A stretch of DNA of 64,000 nucleotides from Streptomyces sp. RPT161. Lineage in GTDB: Bacteria; Actinomycetota; Actinomycetes; Streptomycetales; Streptomycetaceae. Below the pieces are notes generated by a model. It made no database searches, was not told the origin of the DNA, and saw only the letters and a program-made list of their open reading frames with translations. Below, one piece after another: positions 55,827 to 64,000 of the stretch; position 1 is the stretch's first letter; each line of letters starts with the position of its first letter. Made by a program: the position numbers and the translations under genes. Where the stretch lies: assembly GCF_027533845.1 (NCBI RefSeq), contig NZ_JAPZVN010000001.1:682001-746000 (forward strand). The letters are read 5' to 3'.

Positions 55827-58268
55827 CTAGAGCTTCTCGACCGGCGCGTACCGCAGCAAAAGCCGCTTCGGCTTCTCGTCCCCGAAGTCGACCGTCGCCT
55901 CGGCGTTGTCGCCGCTGCCCTTGACCGCGACCACCGTGCCGAGCCCGAACGAGTCATGGGTGACCCGGTCGCCGACCGCCAGCGAGACGACCTCCCGCTC
56001 CTTCGCCCGCCGGGTGGCGAACCCGGACGGCCCCGCCTTGCCGGTGCGCCCGGACGACAGCGCGGCGGACGCGGCCGACACCGAAGGCGCCGAACCGCCG
56101 GTGCGCTTCCACTCGATGAGCTTGTCCGGAATCTCCTCAAGGAACCGCGACGGCGGGTTGTACGACGGCTGGCCCCAGGCGCTGCGCATCGCGGAGCGCG
56201 TGAGGTACAGCCGCTCGCGGGCGCGGGTGATGCCGACATAGGCCAGTCGGCGCTCCTCCTCCAGCTCCTTGGTCTGGCCGAGCGCGCGCATGTGCGGGAA
56301 GACGCCGTCCTCCATGCCGGTCAGGAACACCACCGGGAACTCAAGGCCCTTGGCGGTGTGCAGCGTCATCAGCGTGATGACACCGCTGCCGTCCTCCTCG
56401 TCGGGGATCTGGTCGGAGTCGGCGACCAGCGCTACCTGCTCAAGGAAGTCCGAGAGCACACCCTCCGGCTGCTCCTGCTCGAACTCCAGAGCCACCGCGG
56501 CGAGTTCCTGGAGGTTCTCGATCCGGGTCTCGTCCTGTGGATCGGTGGACGCCTGCAACTCGGCGAGGTAGCCGGTCTGTTCCAGTACGGCTTCGAGCAC
56601 GGTCGCCGGTCCGGCACCCGACTCGACGATGGTCCGCAGCTCCTCCATCAGCTCGTTGAACCGCCGGACCGCGTTGGCGGAGCGGGCCGCCATGCCGTAC
56701 GCCTCGTCCACCCGGCGCAGTGCCTGGGGGAAGGTGATCTTCTCGCGCAGCGCCAGCGCGTCGATCATCGCCTCCGCGCGCTCGCCGATGCCGCGCTTGG
56801 GCACGTTGAGGATGCGGCGCAGCGGAACACTGTCTTCCGGATTGGCCAGAACGCGTAGGTAGGCCAGTACGTCCCGGACCTCCTTGCGCTCGTAGAAGCG
56901 CACACCGCCGACGACCTTGTACGGCAGGCCGACCCGGATGAAGATCTCTTCGAAGACCCGGGACTGGGCGTTGGTCCGGTAGAAGACCGCCACATCGGAG
57001 GGTTTGGCATCGCCCGCGTCACTGAGGCGGTCGATCTCCTCGGCGACGTACTGCGCCTCGTCGTGCTCGGTGTCGGCGACATATCCGGTGATCACCGGCC
57101 CGGCGCCCGCCTCGGTCCACAGGTTCTTCGGACGGCGGCTGGTGTTGCGTTCGATGACCGCGTTGGCGGCGGACAGGATGGTCTGCGTGGAGCGGTAGTT
57201 CTGCTCCAGCAGGATCGTGGTCGCCGCCGGGTAGTCCTCCTCGAACTGGAGGATGTTGCGGATCGTCGCGCCGCGGAACGCGTAGATCGACTGGTCCGCG
57301 TCACCGACGACGCACAGCTCGGCGGCGTCCGTGCCGCTAGCCGACTGTGCCGTGCCGACCAGCTCGCGCACCAGCGTGTACTGCGCGTGGTTGGTGTCCT
57401 GGTACTCGTCCACCAGCACGTGCCGGAAGCGGCGCCGGTAGTGCTCGCTGACGTCCGGGAACGCCTGGAGCAGGTGGACGGTGGTCATGATGATGTCGTC
57501 GAAGTCCAGCGCGTTGGCCTCGCGCAACCGGGCCTGGTAGAGCGCGTACGCCTCGGCGAGCTTCTTCTCGAACGGGTTCTCCGCCCGGGCGGCGAAGGTC
57601 TCCTCGTCGATCAGCTCGTTCTTGAGGTTGGAGACCTGGGCACTGAACGACTTCGGCGGGAACTGCTTGGGGTCCAGGTCCAGATCGCGGCAGACCAGCG
57701 CCATCAGGCGCTTGGAGTCGGCGGCGTCGTAGATCGAGAAGCTGGAGGTGAAACCGAGCTTCTTGGACTCGCGGCGCAGGATGCGCACGCACGCGCTGTG
57801 GAACGTGGACACCCACATCGCGGCGGACCTCGGCCCGACGAGCTGCTCCACCCGCTCCTTCATCTCGCCCGCGGCCTTGTTGGTGAAGGTGATCGCGAGG
57901 ATCTGGCCGGGGTGCACATGGCGTGCCGCGAGCAGGTGGGCGATGCGGTGGGTCAGTACGCGGGTCTTGCCGGAGCCCGCACCGGCGACGATGAGCAGCG
58001 GTGAGCCGGAGTGGACGACGGCGGCGCGCTGCTGCTCGTTCAGCCCCTCCAGCAGGGCCGAGGCGTCGACCACGGGCCGCGGCGCGCCGTCCCGGTAGTA
58101 CGTGTCGCGCAGCGTGCCCAGGGAGTGCGGCGGCGTGTCGTACCGGCCCCCGAACAGGTCGTCCGGAAGGTCTTCCGCCGGGTGCTCGTCCGGCGGCGGA
58201 GGGTGTTCCCCGCCCGGCTCCGCGGCGGCCATGTCGGCCAGGAAACTGTCATCGAAGAGGCTGCTCAT
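55827..58268 (-). CDS. pcrA: ATP-dependent DNA helicase PcrA/UvrD
   Basis: The 813-residue SF1 helicase has Walker A VAGAGSGKTRVL, motif Ia LAITFTNKAAGEMKERV, motif II LVDEYQDTN, motif III GDADQSIYAFRGA, QNYRST and YVGITRARERLYL, the full UvrD set. The C-terminal VGDRVTHDSFGLGTVVAV domain is the Tudor-like tail that binds RNA polymerase in PcrA. It unwinds DNA in excision repair and replication-transcription conflicts. ATG 58268 lies 9 bases after a damage-type promoter, giving a nearly leaderless mRNA. Confidence 0.96.
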   Translation of the reverse strand: MSSLFDDSFLADMAAAEPGGEHPPPPDEHPAEDLPDDLFGGRYDTPPHSLGTLRDTYYRDGAPRPVVDASALLEGLNEQQRAAVVHSGSPLLIVAGAGSGKTRVLTHRIAHLLAARHVHPGQILAITFTNKAAGEMKERVEQLVGPRSAAMWVSTFHSACVRILRRESKKLGFTSSFSIYDAADSKRLMALVCRDLDLDPKQFPPKSFSAQVSNLKNELIDEETFAARAENPFEKKLAEAYALYQARLREANALDFDDIIMTTVHLLQAFPDVSEHYRRRFRHVLVDEYQDTNHAQYTLVRELVGTAQSASGTDAAELCVVGDADQSIYAFRGATIRNILQFEEDYPAATTILLEQNYRSTQTILSAANAVIERNTSRRPKNLWTEAGAGPVITGYVADTEHDEAQYVAEEIDRLSDAGDAKPSDVAVFYRTNAQSRVFEEIFIRVGLPYKVVGGVRFYERKEVRDVLAYLRVLANPEDSVPLRRILNVPKRGIGERAEAMIDALALREKITFPQALRRVDEAYGMAARSANAVRRFNELMEELRTIVESGAGPATVLEAVLEQTGYLAELQASTDPQDETRIENLQELAAVALEFEQEQPEGVLSDFLEQVALVADSDQIPDEEDGSGVITLMTLHTAKGLEFPVVFLTGMEDGVFPHMRALGQTKELEEERRLAYVGITRARERLYLTRSAMRSAWGQPSYNPPSRFLEEIPDKLIEWKRTGGSAPSVSAASAALSSGRTGKAGPSGFATRRAKEREVVSLAVGDRVTHDSFGLGTVVAVKGSGDNAEATVDFGDEKPKRLLLRYAPVEKL

Positions 58269-58277
58269 CGTCCACCG

Positions 58278-58300
58278 AGTCTAGGCGTCCGCACCGACAG
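58278..58300 (-). promoter_or_regulatory. PafBC/RecA-NDp-type promoter of pcrA
   Basis: On the minus strand, CTGTCGGTGCG (58300-58290), six bases, then TAGACT (58283-58278) matches the LexA-independent damage promoter. The pcrA ATG is 9 bases downstream of the -10. It has the same spacing as the element upstream of the SWIM gene. Confidence 0.75.
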
Positions 58301-58469
58301 CCCGGGCCGGGTCCGGTCAACGCGCCCCCGGGGACCGTTCGGAGGACCGGTCGCACACAGGATCACGGAATGGTTGCGTACAAATCACGCCACGGGCTTC
58401 ACACCAGCCACACACGTTCGCTAGCGTGCTCGACCAGGCGTCCGTCCCCCAACTCGGCGACCATGCCGA

Positions 58470-58615
58470 GGCGTACGCCTCCGCTGAGTCCGGCCCGTCC
58501 GGAACCGGGGACCCATCCGCACCACCTGGGGTGAATCGGCACGCGCGGCCCCAGCGCGAGCCGTAGGGCAACCTTCCGACCGCCCGAACCCGACAGCTAA
58601 CCCGGTAAGCGGTCC
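58470..58615 (+). promoter_or_regulatory. c-di-AMP (ydaO/yuaA) riboswitch
   Basis: The leader carries the conserved ydaO blocks in order: GGAACCGGGGACCCA (58501 on), CTGGGGTGAATCGG, GAGCCGTAGGGCAACCTTCCG, and GAACCCGACAGCTAACCCGG, followed by the gene's ribosome site. This class senses cyclic di-AMP, usually switching off cell-wall hydrolases and osmolyte transport at high ligand. It sits directly upstream of an NlpC/P60 peptidase, a known context in Streptomyces. The boundaries are approximate. Confidence 0.92.
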
Positions 58616-58633
58616 ACGGAAGGAGCGCCCGCG

Positions 58634-59776
58634 TTGGCGTCGCATCGCAAAGCCCGCAAACCGCTGAGCCTCGCCCTGGCGGCACCGGGTACCCGCTCGG
58701 CCATAGGTCTGACCTCGGCCGCGCTCGCCACCGTCACCCTGCTGAGCGAGACCGCCTCCGCCGCGCCGGCGCAGCCCTCCGCGCAGCCGTCGATCGAGGC
58801 GGTGCAGCAGCAGGTCGACCAGCTCAACCATGACGCCGAGGTCGCCACCCAGAAGTACAACCAGGCGCAGGAGAACACCGACGCGCAGCGCAGGAAGGCG
58901 GACGCGCTGCTCGACCAGGTCGCGAGCGGGGCGCAGAAGCTCAACGCCACCCGGCGCACGCTGGGGCAGTACGCCGCAGCGCAGTACCGCACCGGCGGAC
59001 TGGGCAAGACCGCGCAGTTCTTCCTGGCCGCCGATCCGCAGCAGTACTTCGACCAGTCGCACCTGTTGAACCGGGCCTCCGGCAAGGAGCAGCAGGTGCT
59101 GGCGGACTACGAGACCCAGCAGGCGCAGGCCGCCAGGCAGCGCGGTACCGCGGCCAGGAGCCTGCAGTCGCTCAGCGACGCGCAGCAGCAGCTGGCGACC
59201 GACAAGGCGACGGTGCAGAAGAAGCTCACCCAGGCGCAGGACCTGCTCAACAGCCTCACCGCGCAGCAGAAGGCACGGCTGGCGGCGCTGCAGAAGCAGA
59301 AGGAGGAGCAGGCGCAGCGGGAGGCGGAGCGGCTGGCCGCCGAGCAGCGGCAGAAGCAGAGGTCACAGGGATCGCAGCAGGGGCCGGGGTCGGGCGGCGG
59401 CGGTTCGTACGCCGGATCCTCCTACGCCGCCAAGGCGGCCAAGGCGATCGCGTTCGCCAAGGCGCAGCTCGGCAAGCCGTATGTGTGGGGCGCCACCGGG
59501 CCCAACTCCTACGACTGCTCCGGCCTCACCCAGGCCGCGTGGGCCGCCGCGGGGGTCACGCTGCCGCGCACCACATGGGACCAGGTGAACGTCGGCCAGC
59601 GCGTCGCGGTCTCGGACCTCCAGCCCGGGGACCTGGTCTTCTACTACAGCGACATCAGCCATGTCGCGATGTACATAGGCAACGGCCAGATGATCCAGGC
59701 TCCGCACACGGGGGCCGTGGTGGACATCCAGCCCGTCACCGAGATGCCGATCTACGGGGCGACGCGCCCCGCGTAG
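58634..59776 (+). CDS. Secreted NlpC/P60 peptidoglycan endopeptidase (riboswitch controlled)
   Basis: The 380-residue protein starts at TTG 58634, 8 bases after GGAAGGAG. A signal peptide ends near ASAAPA (about residue 38). A long coiled coil of Gln/Ala/Lys-rich helices follows (about 45-250). The NlpC/P60 domain has catalytic Cys in NSYDCSGLTQAAW and His in ISHVAMYIGNGQMI. It should cut peptidoglycan stem peptides. The c-di-AMP riboswitch in the leader ties it to osmotic or cell-wall state. It shares its MASHRK start and domain plan with the gene at 60464. Confidence 0.92.
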   Translation: MASHRKARKPLSLALAAPGTRSAIGLTSAALATVTLLSETASAAPAQPSAQPSIEAVQQQVDQLNHDAEVATQKYNQAQENTDAQRRKADALLDQVASGAQKLNATRRTLGQYAAAQYRTGGLGKTAQFFLAADPQQYFDQSHLLNRASGKEQQVLADYETQQAQAARQRGTAARSLQSLSDAQQQLATDKATVQKKLTQAQDLLNSLTAQQKARLAALQKQKEEQAQREAERLAAEQRQKQRSQGSQQGPGSGGGGSYAGSSYAAKAAKAIAFAKAQLGKPYVWGATGPNSYDCSGLTQAAWAAAGVTLPRTTWDQVNVGQRVAVSDLQPGDLVFYYSDISHVAMYIGNGQMIQAPHTGAVVDIQPVTEMPIYGATRPA

Positions 59777-59782
59777 CGAGAC

Positions 59783-59821
59783 GGCAGGGCCTTCGGGGGC
59801 TCGGTGCCCGAAGGCCCTGCC
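59783..59821. terminator. Bidirectional terminator
   Basis: A perfect 15-bp stem (59783-59797 against 59807-59821) with a 9-base loop lies between the convergent NlpC/P60 and small membrane protein genes. Confidence 0.9.
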
Positions 59822-59845
59822 GGGGGCCACCCTCGGTGGGGTGCC

Positions 59846-60223
59846 CTACGTCCACAGGACGGCGATGAAGATGTTGGCCATCGTGAGGCCGCCGACCGTG
59901 GCGAGGGCGCCCTTCTCCACCGTCTCCTCGTCCCGCTTGACGTAGACCAGGCCGAGGATCACCACCAGCAGCGCCAGCTTGACGCCGATCTTGATGGTGT
60001 TGATGTGCTGGCGCTGGGCCTCGTTGAGGCCCACCAGCACGATGCCGGTGGCGAGCATCGTCAGTGCGCCGTGCAGCATCGCGGGGACCATGCGGGCCTC
60101 GCCGCGCCCCATCGCCTTCATCTGGGTGAGGAAGCCGCCGAGCAGCGCGGCGATGCCGATGATGTGCAGGCCGACGAAGAGATGAATCAGCACGTCCATG
60201 GGCGTGAGCCTAATCTCGGCCAT
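59846..60223 (-). CDS. Small four-helix membrane protein
   Basis: The 125-residue product (ATG 60223; ATG 60199 possible) has about four membrane segments: VLIHLFVGLHIIGIAALLGGFL, a second around AMLHGALTMLATGIVLVGL, then IGVKLALLVVILGLVYV, and a C-terminal helix. His residues in the first helices could bind haem or metal. I do not recognise a named family. It lies between two NlpC/P60 genes and is transcribed toward the first. Confidence 0.72.
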   Translation of the reverse strand: MAEIRLTPMDVLIHLFVGLHIIGIAALLGGFLTQMKAMGRGEARMVPAMLHGALTMLATGIVLVGLNEAQRQHINTIKIGVKLALLVVILGLVYVKRDEETVEKGALATVGGLTMANIFIAVLWT

Positions 60224-60463
60224 AGCACCCACTCCCACCCGGGTGCGCTCCAACCCGCGCTTCGGTCGTCGCCACCGACGAAACCACGTCGCCCGCATAA
60301 CACGACGATCATGTTCGATCACCACATGATCGCTTGGCGCCAGTCCCGATCCATGCCCCGCATCCGCGTAACCCTCCGGTCTAGCGTCCCTCAGCAGAAC
60401 CGAAGCGCTCCCCCGAACCAGTCGGGGAAGACCGCGCCATCGCGGAGACGGAGAAGTACCCCC

Positions 60464-61507
60464 GTGGCCTCGCACCGAAAACCCAAGCGGCGCGCCCTCA
60501 CCGGAGCCACCGCCCGCACCGCCGCCACATTCGTGATCGCGGGAGCGGGCGCGGCCAGCGCCCTGACCGACACCGGGCACGCGGCCCCCAAGCCCGCACC
60601 TGAGCAGGTCAAGTCGAAGGTGGACGCGCTCTACCAGCAGGCCGAGCAGGCCACCCAGAAGTACGACGCGGCCAAGACGCTGGCCGGCGCCGAGCGCGGT
60701 GAACTCGCAGTACTTCAGGACGAGTTGGCCCACCGCACCCAGCAGATCAACGAGTCCCGCGACCGCCTGGGCACGGTCGCCGCCGCCCAGTACCGCTCCG
60801 GCGACCCCGCCCCGGCCATGCGACTGCTGCTCTCATCCCGGCCGGACCAGTACCTGGAGCAGGCGGGCATGCTCCAACGGGCGGGCCGCAGCCAGGCGGC
60901 GACCCTCGGCGGCCTGACCACCCAGGAGCGGCAGGCACAGGCGCTACGCGACCAAGCGTCCCGCAAACTCACCACACTTCAGGCCACCGAGCACGAACTC
61001 GCCGTCAGCAGGCAGACGGTGACCGCGGAGCTGGACCACGCCCGCGAGCTGCTCGGCCAACTCCCCCCGAGCCAGGCGGCAACGAGCCGGCCCGCGGCCC
61101 CCCACACCCCCGTTGCCGCGCACCCCGCCCCCGTTGCCCTCCCGGTCCACGCCCCCAACTCCCGTGCCGCGCAGGCCGTTGCCTTCGCGCACGCGCAACT
61201 GGGCAAGCCGTACGTGTGGGGTGCGACCGGCCCCAACTCCTATGACTGCTCAGGGCTCACCCAGGCCGCCTGGTCCGCCGCCGGAGTCTCCCTCCCCCGC
61301 ACCACGTACAGCCAGATCAACGCCGGCGCGCGGATCTCGCAGGACCAACTCCAGCCGGGAGACCTGGTGTTCTTCTACTCCAGCATCAGCCATGTCGGCC
61401 TGTACATCGGTGACGGCCAGATGATCCACGCCCCACACCCGGGCGCTCCGGTCCGCGTCTCCCCGGTCTCCGAGATGCCGTTCGCCGGAGCCACCCGGCC
61501 GGCCTGA
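60464..61507 (+). CDS. Secreted NlpC/P60 peptidoglycan endopeptidase (second copy)
   Basis: From GTG 60464 (GGAGAAG upstream) the product is 347 residues with a signal peptide (MASHRKPKRRALTG, then a hydrophobic stretch, cleavage near GHAAP). A coiled-coil region follows (about 45-200), then a Pro/Ala linker and an NlpC/P60 domain with Cys in NSYDCSGLTQAAW and His in ISHVGLYIGDGQMI. It is a paralogue of the gene at 58634, but no ydaO riboswitch is visible in its 240-base leader, so the two copies should be regulated differently. Confidence 0.88.
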   Translation: MASHRKPKRRALTGATARTAATFVIAGAGAASALTDTGHAAPKPAPEQVKSKVDALYQQAEQATQKYDAAKTLAGAERGELAVLQDELAHRTQQINESRDRLGTVAAAQYRSGDPAPAMRLLLSSRPDQYLEQAGMLQRAGRSQAATLGGLTTQERQAQALRDQASRKLTTLQATEHELAVSRQTVTAELDHARELLGQLPPSQAATSRPAAPHTPVAAHPAPVALPVHAPNSRAAQAVAFAHAQLGKPYVWGATGPNSYDCSGLTQAAWSAAGVSLPRTTYSQINAGARISQDQLQPGDLVFFYSSISHVGLYIGDGQMIHAPHPGAPVRVSPVSEMPFAGATRPA

Positions 61508-61546
61508 CCGGCGGAAAATCGCCAATCCGGGCTCTTTAAGACAGAC

Positions 61547-61577
61547 TTGACGAGGGTTCACATAGCAAATGTATTAG
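61547..61577 (+). promoter_or_regulatory. Candidate promoter upstream of the DUF4232 gene
   Basis: TTGACG at 61547-61552 and TATTAG at 61572-61577, with a 19-base spacer, lie in an AT-rich patch unusual for this window, about 90 bases before the gene. The spacer is longer than ideal, so the assignment is tentative. Confidence 0.4.
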
Positions 61578-61669
61578 ACATGTAACAGCAGAAACCCTTC
61601 TCCCACCCTTCCCGTCTCCCACCGCAGAGCGCTCCGCCAGGAGCGCCGACCAGGAGGGGAAACACCGAG

Positions 61670-62233
61670 ATGTTCCGCACCGCAGCCGTCGCCACCACTG
61701 GCGCCCTCGCCGCCCTGAGCTGCCTCACCCTCACCACGGCGGGCACGGCCAACGCCGCCACCGCCGCCACCCCGACGGTCGCCCAGTGCGCCACGGGAGA
61801 CCTGAAGGCCGACTTCCAGCTCCAGCCGAACGTCGGCGACCGGCCCGAGACCGAGGGTTCGGCGCTCATCATGGTGACCAACCACTCCAAGCACACCTGC
61901 TCCGTACGCGGCTTCGTCGGCCTGGGATACGTGGACGCCAAGGGCAAGCAGCACAGCGCGGCGACACACCGCACCTCGTACGTCCCCACCACGACCATCA
62001 CCCTGCGTCCGGGTACGACGGCGTTCGCCGGGGCCGACTTCGTCTCCCAGCCGTACGGTTGCCAGAAGGCCACCAAGGCGCTGGTGACCCCGCCGAACCA
62101 GACGACCTCCATAGCCACGCCGTTCCTGTCCGCGGACGGCGGCGGCAAGAAGCAGGACATCACCCTTTGCGGCGACAAGTTCAACATCACCGCCCTGGCG
62201 CCCAGCGCCTCCTGGATCGGCATCTTCCACTGA
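61670..62233 (+). CDS. Secreted DUF4232 domain protein
   Basis: The 187-residue protein has a signal peptide (cleavage after ANA at about residue 28) and a DUF4232 beta domain (VAQCATGDLKADFQ, IMVTNHSKHTCSVRGFVGLGYVD, ending near NITALAPSASWIGIF). Conserved Cys at about 40, 77, 126 and 165 may form two disulfides. DUF4232 proteins are abundant exported proteins of unknown role in Streptomyces. ATG 61670 follows GGAGGGG. A hairpin closes the unit. Confidence 0.88.
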   Translation: MFRTAAVATTGALAALSCLTLTTAGTANAATAATPTVAQCATGDLKADFQLQPNVGDRPETEGSALIMVTNHSKHTCSVRGFVGLGYVDAKGKQHSAATHRTSYVPTTTITLRPGTTAFAGADFVSQPYGCQKATKALVTPPNQTTSIATPFLSADGGGKKQDITLCGDKFNITALAPSASWIGIFH

Positions 62234-62238
62234 CCAAC

Positions 62239-62286
62239 CGACGGCCCGGGACCAGCACGCGGCGGCGTTGCGACCCCGGGCCGTCG
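62239..62286 (+). terminator. Terminator after the DUF4232 gene
   Basis: A perfect 12-bp stem (62239-62250 against 62275-62286) with a 24-base loop lies just past the stop. Confidence 0.6.
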
Positions 62287-62371
62287 TGTTTGTCACGCGA
62301 CGGGCACAACAGCGCTCCGTACCCGTACCGTCACTCCACACGCCCCCTTCCGGAGCGGCACCGTATGAGCC

Positions 62372-62770
62372 GTGAACGACGTCGAACGGCGCTTCCCGCG
62401 CCACTCCCGCAGCGTCGGCCGGGCCCGGAAGTGGCTGCGGCAGCAGGTGGGTTCGTGGGCCATTCCGGATGAGACGGCGCAGACCGCCCTACTGCTGCTG
62501 AGCGAGTTGATGACGAACGCCTGCCGCCACGCCCGGGTCCCGCCCGGCCGTCAGATCGGTGTCCGCTGCGTACGCACGGCGGACACCCTGCGCATCGAGG
62601 TCTCGGACGCCAACAACGACTGGCCGCGGCCACGTCAGGCCTCGGCCCGGGACTGCTCGGGCCGGGGTCTGACGCTGGTGGCGATCCTTGCGAGCGCCTG
62701 GGCCGTACAGCCCCGCCCGTACGGGATCGGCAAGACGGTGTGGTTCGAGCTGCCGGTGAGATCCCGGTAG
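62372..62770 (+). CDS. RsbW-like ATP-binding anti-sigma/regulatory protein
   Basis: The 132-residue protein is a single HATPase_c (GHKL) domain. LLLSELMTNACRHA is the N-box, VSDAN the G1 box, and GRGLTLVAIL the G2 box. This is the RsbW/SpoIIAB-like ATPase expanded in Streptomyces; such proteins phosphorylate anti-anti-sigma factors or bind sigma factors. No partner gene is adjacent. The GTG start is the first in frame. Confidence 0.85.
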   Translation: MNDVERRFPRHSRSVGRARKWLRQQVGSWAIPDETAQTALLLLSELMTNACRHARVPPGRQIGVRCVRTADTLRIEVSDANNDWPRPRQASARDCSGRGLTLVAILASAWAVQPRPYGIGKTVWFELPVRSR

Positions 62771-62814
62771 GCGGCGGGACGCCCTCCCCGCCTGCGGCAC
62801 CGAGCTGACCTCGA

Positions 62815-63498
62815 CTAGACCAGCCTGCGGGCAGTGGCCCAGCGGGTCAGCTCGTGGCGGTTGGAGAGCTGCAGCTTGCGCAGCACCGCCGAGACGTGGG
62901 ACTCAACGGTCTTGACGGAGATGAACAGTTGCTTGGCGATCTCCTTGTACGCGTAGCCGCGGGCGATCAACCGCAGTACCTCGCGCTCGCGTTGGGTGAG
63001 CCGGTCCAGGTCCTCGTCGACCGGTGGGGCGTCGGAGGAGGCGAAGGCGTCCAGGACGAAACCGGCCAGCCTCGGGGAGAAGACCGCGTCGCCGTCGGCC
63101 ACCCGGAAGATGGAGTCGACCAGGTCGGGACCGGTGATCGTCTTCGTCACATAACCGCGTGCGCCGCCGCGGATGACACCGATGACGTCCTCGGCCGCGT
63201 CGGAGACGGAAAGCGCCAGGAAGCGCACCGGCTGCTCGGCGTCGGCCATCAACGGCGCGCAGCGGCGCAGCACCTCCACCCCGCCGCCGCCCGGCAGATG
63301 GACGTCCAGCAGCACGACGTCGGGACGGGTGGCGGTCACCACCGTCACCGCCTGGTCGACGTCGGCGGCCTCGCCGACCACGTCGACACCGGTGCGGCCG
63401 GTGTCGCCGATCTCGGCCTGCACACCGGTGCGGAACATCCTGTGGTCGTCGACGAGCACCACCCGTACCTGCCGCGTCGCAGACGTCTGTTCGCTCAT
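62815..63498 (-). CDS. LuxR/NarL-type response regulator
   Basis: The 227-residue regulator has a receiver domain (VVLVDDHRMFRTG; phospho-acceptor Asp65 in VVLLDVHLPG; conserved Lys in YVTKTI). A C-terminal LuxR HTH follows (LTQREREVLRLIARGYAYKEIAKQLFISVKTVESHVSAV, about residues 166-206). It would be phosphorylated by the kinase encoded just upstream, whose stop overlaps its ATG by 4 bases. Confidence 0.94.
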   Translation of the reverse strand: MSEQTSATRQVRVVLVDDHRMFRTGVQAEIGDTGRTGVDVVGEAADVDQAVTVVTATRPDVVLLDVHLPGGGGVEVLRRCAPLMADAEQPVRFLALSVSDAAEDVIGVIRGGARGYVTKTITGPDLVDSIFRVADGDAVFSPRLAGFVLDAFASSDAPPVDEDLDRLTQREREVLRLIARGYAYKEIAKQLFISVKTVESHVSAVLRKLQLSNRHELTRWATARRLV

Positions 63499-64000
63499 CC
63501 CGCCGACCTCTCCATTTCCAGTTCCACTTCGGTACCCCCGCCCGGTGCGGCATGCAGCCGGGCCTCGCCGCCGTTGCGCTTCATACGGCCGATGATCGAC
63601 TCCCGGACGCCCATCCGGTCGTCCGGCACCTGGTCGATGTCGAAGCCGGGACCACGGTCCCGTACCGAGACGAAGACCCGGGCGTCCTCGACCTCCGCGT
63701 ACACCTGAACCGCTTCGTCGCCACCGTACTTGGCCGCGTTGACCATCGCCTCACGCGCGGCCTGCATCAGGGCGCCGAGGTTGCCGTCCAACGGGCAGTC
63801 ACCGACGCACACCACCTCGACCGGAACCCCGTGGTGGTCCTCGACCTCGGCCGCGGTCCGGCGCACCGCGTCGGCCAGCGTGGTCGGCTCGTCCTCCTTG
63901 CCGGTGCCCTCCGGCCGGTACAACCAGGCACGCAGCTCGCGCTCCTGCGCCCGGGCCAGCCGGGCCACCTCGCGAGGATCGTCGGCGTGCCGCTGGATAA
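63495..64000 (-). CDS. Sensor histidine kinase (3' part)
   Basis: The window ends inside this gene; about 168 C-terminal residues are present. The visible part starts within the dimerisation region (HADDPREVARLARAQERELRAWLY). It continues into the HATPase_c domain with N-box REAMVNAAKYGG and G1 DRGPGFD, ending EMERSAG. The sensing domain lies outside the window. It overlaps and surely signals to the response regulator at 62815-63498. Confidence 0.93.
   Translation of the reverse strand, partial: IQRHADDPREVARLARAQERELRAWLYRPEGTGKEDEPTTLADAVRRTAAEVEDHHGVPVEVVCVGDCPLDGNLGALMQAAREAMVNAAKYGGDEAVQVYAEVEDARVFVSVRDRGPGFDIDQVPDDRMGVRESIIGRMKRNGGEARLHAAPGGGTEVELEMERSAG

Overview
The window is very GC-rich, has strong third-position G/C bias, uses many GTG starts and is gene-dense. 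The gene set and order match the core chromosome of Streptomyces or a close relative, around the sdh, trpS, glyA, opu, mdh, icd, folD, purHN, sucCD, icmB and pcrA genes. The Streptomyces assignment is inferred from gene content, family names and the presence of riboswitches typical of actinobacteria. No rRNA, tRNA, CRISPR array, insertion sequence or integrase was seen.

Layout. 1-2.8 kb: end of the succinate dehydrogenase operon (sdhD partial, sdhA, sdhB). 2.9-9 kb: small membrane protein, D-Ala-D-Ala carboxypeptidase, YihY-type membrane protein, 2H phosphoesterase, trpS, and glyA behind a ZTP riboswitch. 9.2-18 kb: rocD, a FUSC-type transporter, a DMT transporter, a secreted papain-like protease with an unknown membrane-anchored partner, an AhpD-like protein and a MocR regulator. 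18-25.2 kb: one five-gene minus-strand operon that oxidises choline to glycine betaine (betB, betA) and imports betaine-type solutes (ATPase, two-domain permease, lipoprotein). 25.4-29.3 kb: a small accessory block (small secreted protein, DUF6415, XRE/DUF5753 regulator with DUF397 partner, FAD monooxygenase, Uma2 protein). 29.4-42.4 kb: mdh, a DUF2690/peptidoglycan-binding pair, icd, DUF3017, folD, RDD protein, purH, purN, two membrane proteins, sucD and sucC. 42.8-45.2 kb: two secreted low-complexity proteins. 45.2-52.9 kb: a divergent five-gene module of unknown function. 52.9-64 kb: icmB, a lipase with a rare TTA codon, an M23 peptidase, pcrA, two NlpC/P60 hydrolases (one behind a c-di-AMP riboswitch), a DUF4232 protein, an anti-sigma-like ATPase and a two-component system cut by the window end.

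The best candidate for an undescribed system is the 45.2-52.9 kb module. On one strand it encodes a MoxR AAA+ ATPase, a DUF5682 protein and a VWA/MIDAS protein, joined by 4-base overlaps. Divergently it encodes a SWIM zinc-finger protein and a DUF5691 protein. The DUF5682 protein carries two GxxH motifs and an intervening Glu, the pattern of TraB/TIKI-type hydrolases. The shared promoter region holds an 11-bp inverted repeat. Each arm is a near-exact RecA-NDp/PafBC (LexA-independent DNA-damage) promoter element, and the SWIM-side copy predicts a leaderless mRNA starting at its ATG. A similar element lies directly upstream of pcrA. Together these suggest a DNA-damage-inducible ATPase-metalloprotein module. 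The functional part of this is inference.

Several central-metabolism genes are linked here: TCA steps sdhAB, mdh, icd and sucCD; one-carbon and purine genes glyA, folD, purH and purN. Most transcription units end in clear GC-rich hairpins, often shared between convergent genes.
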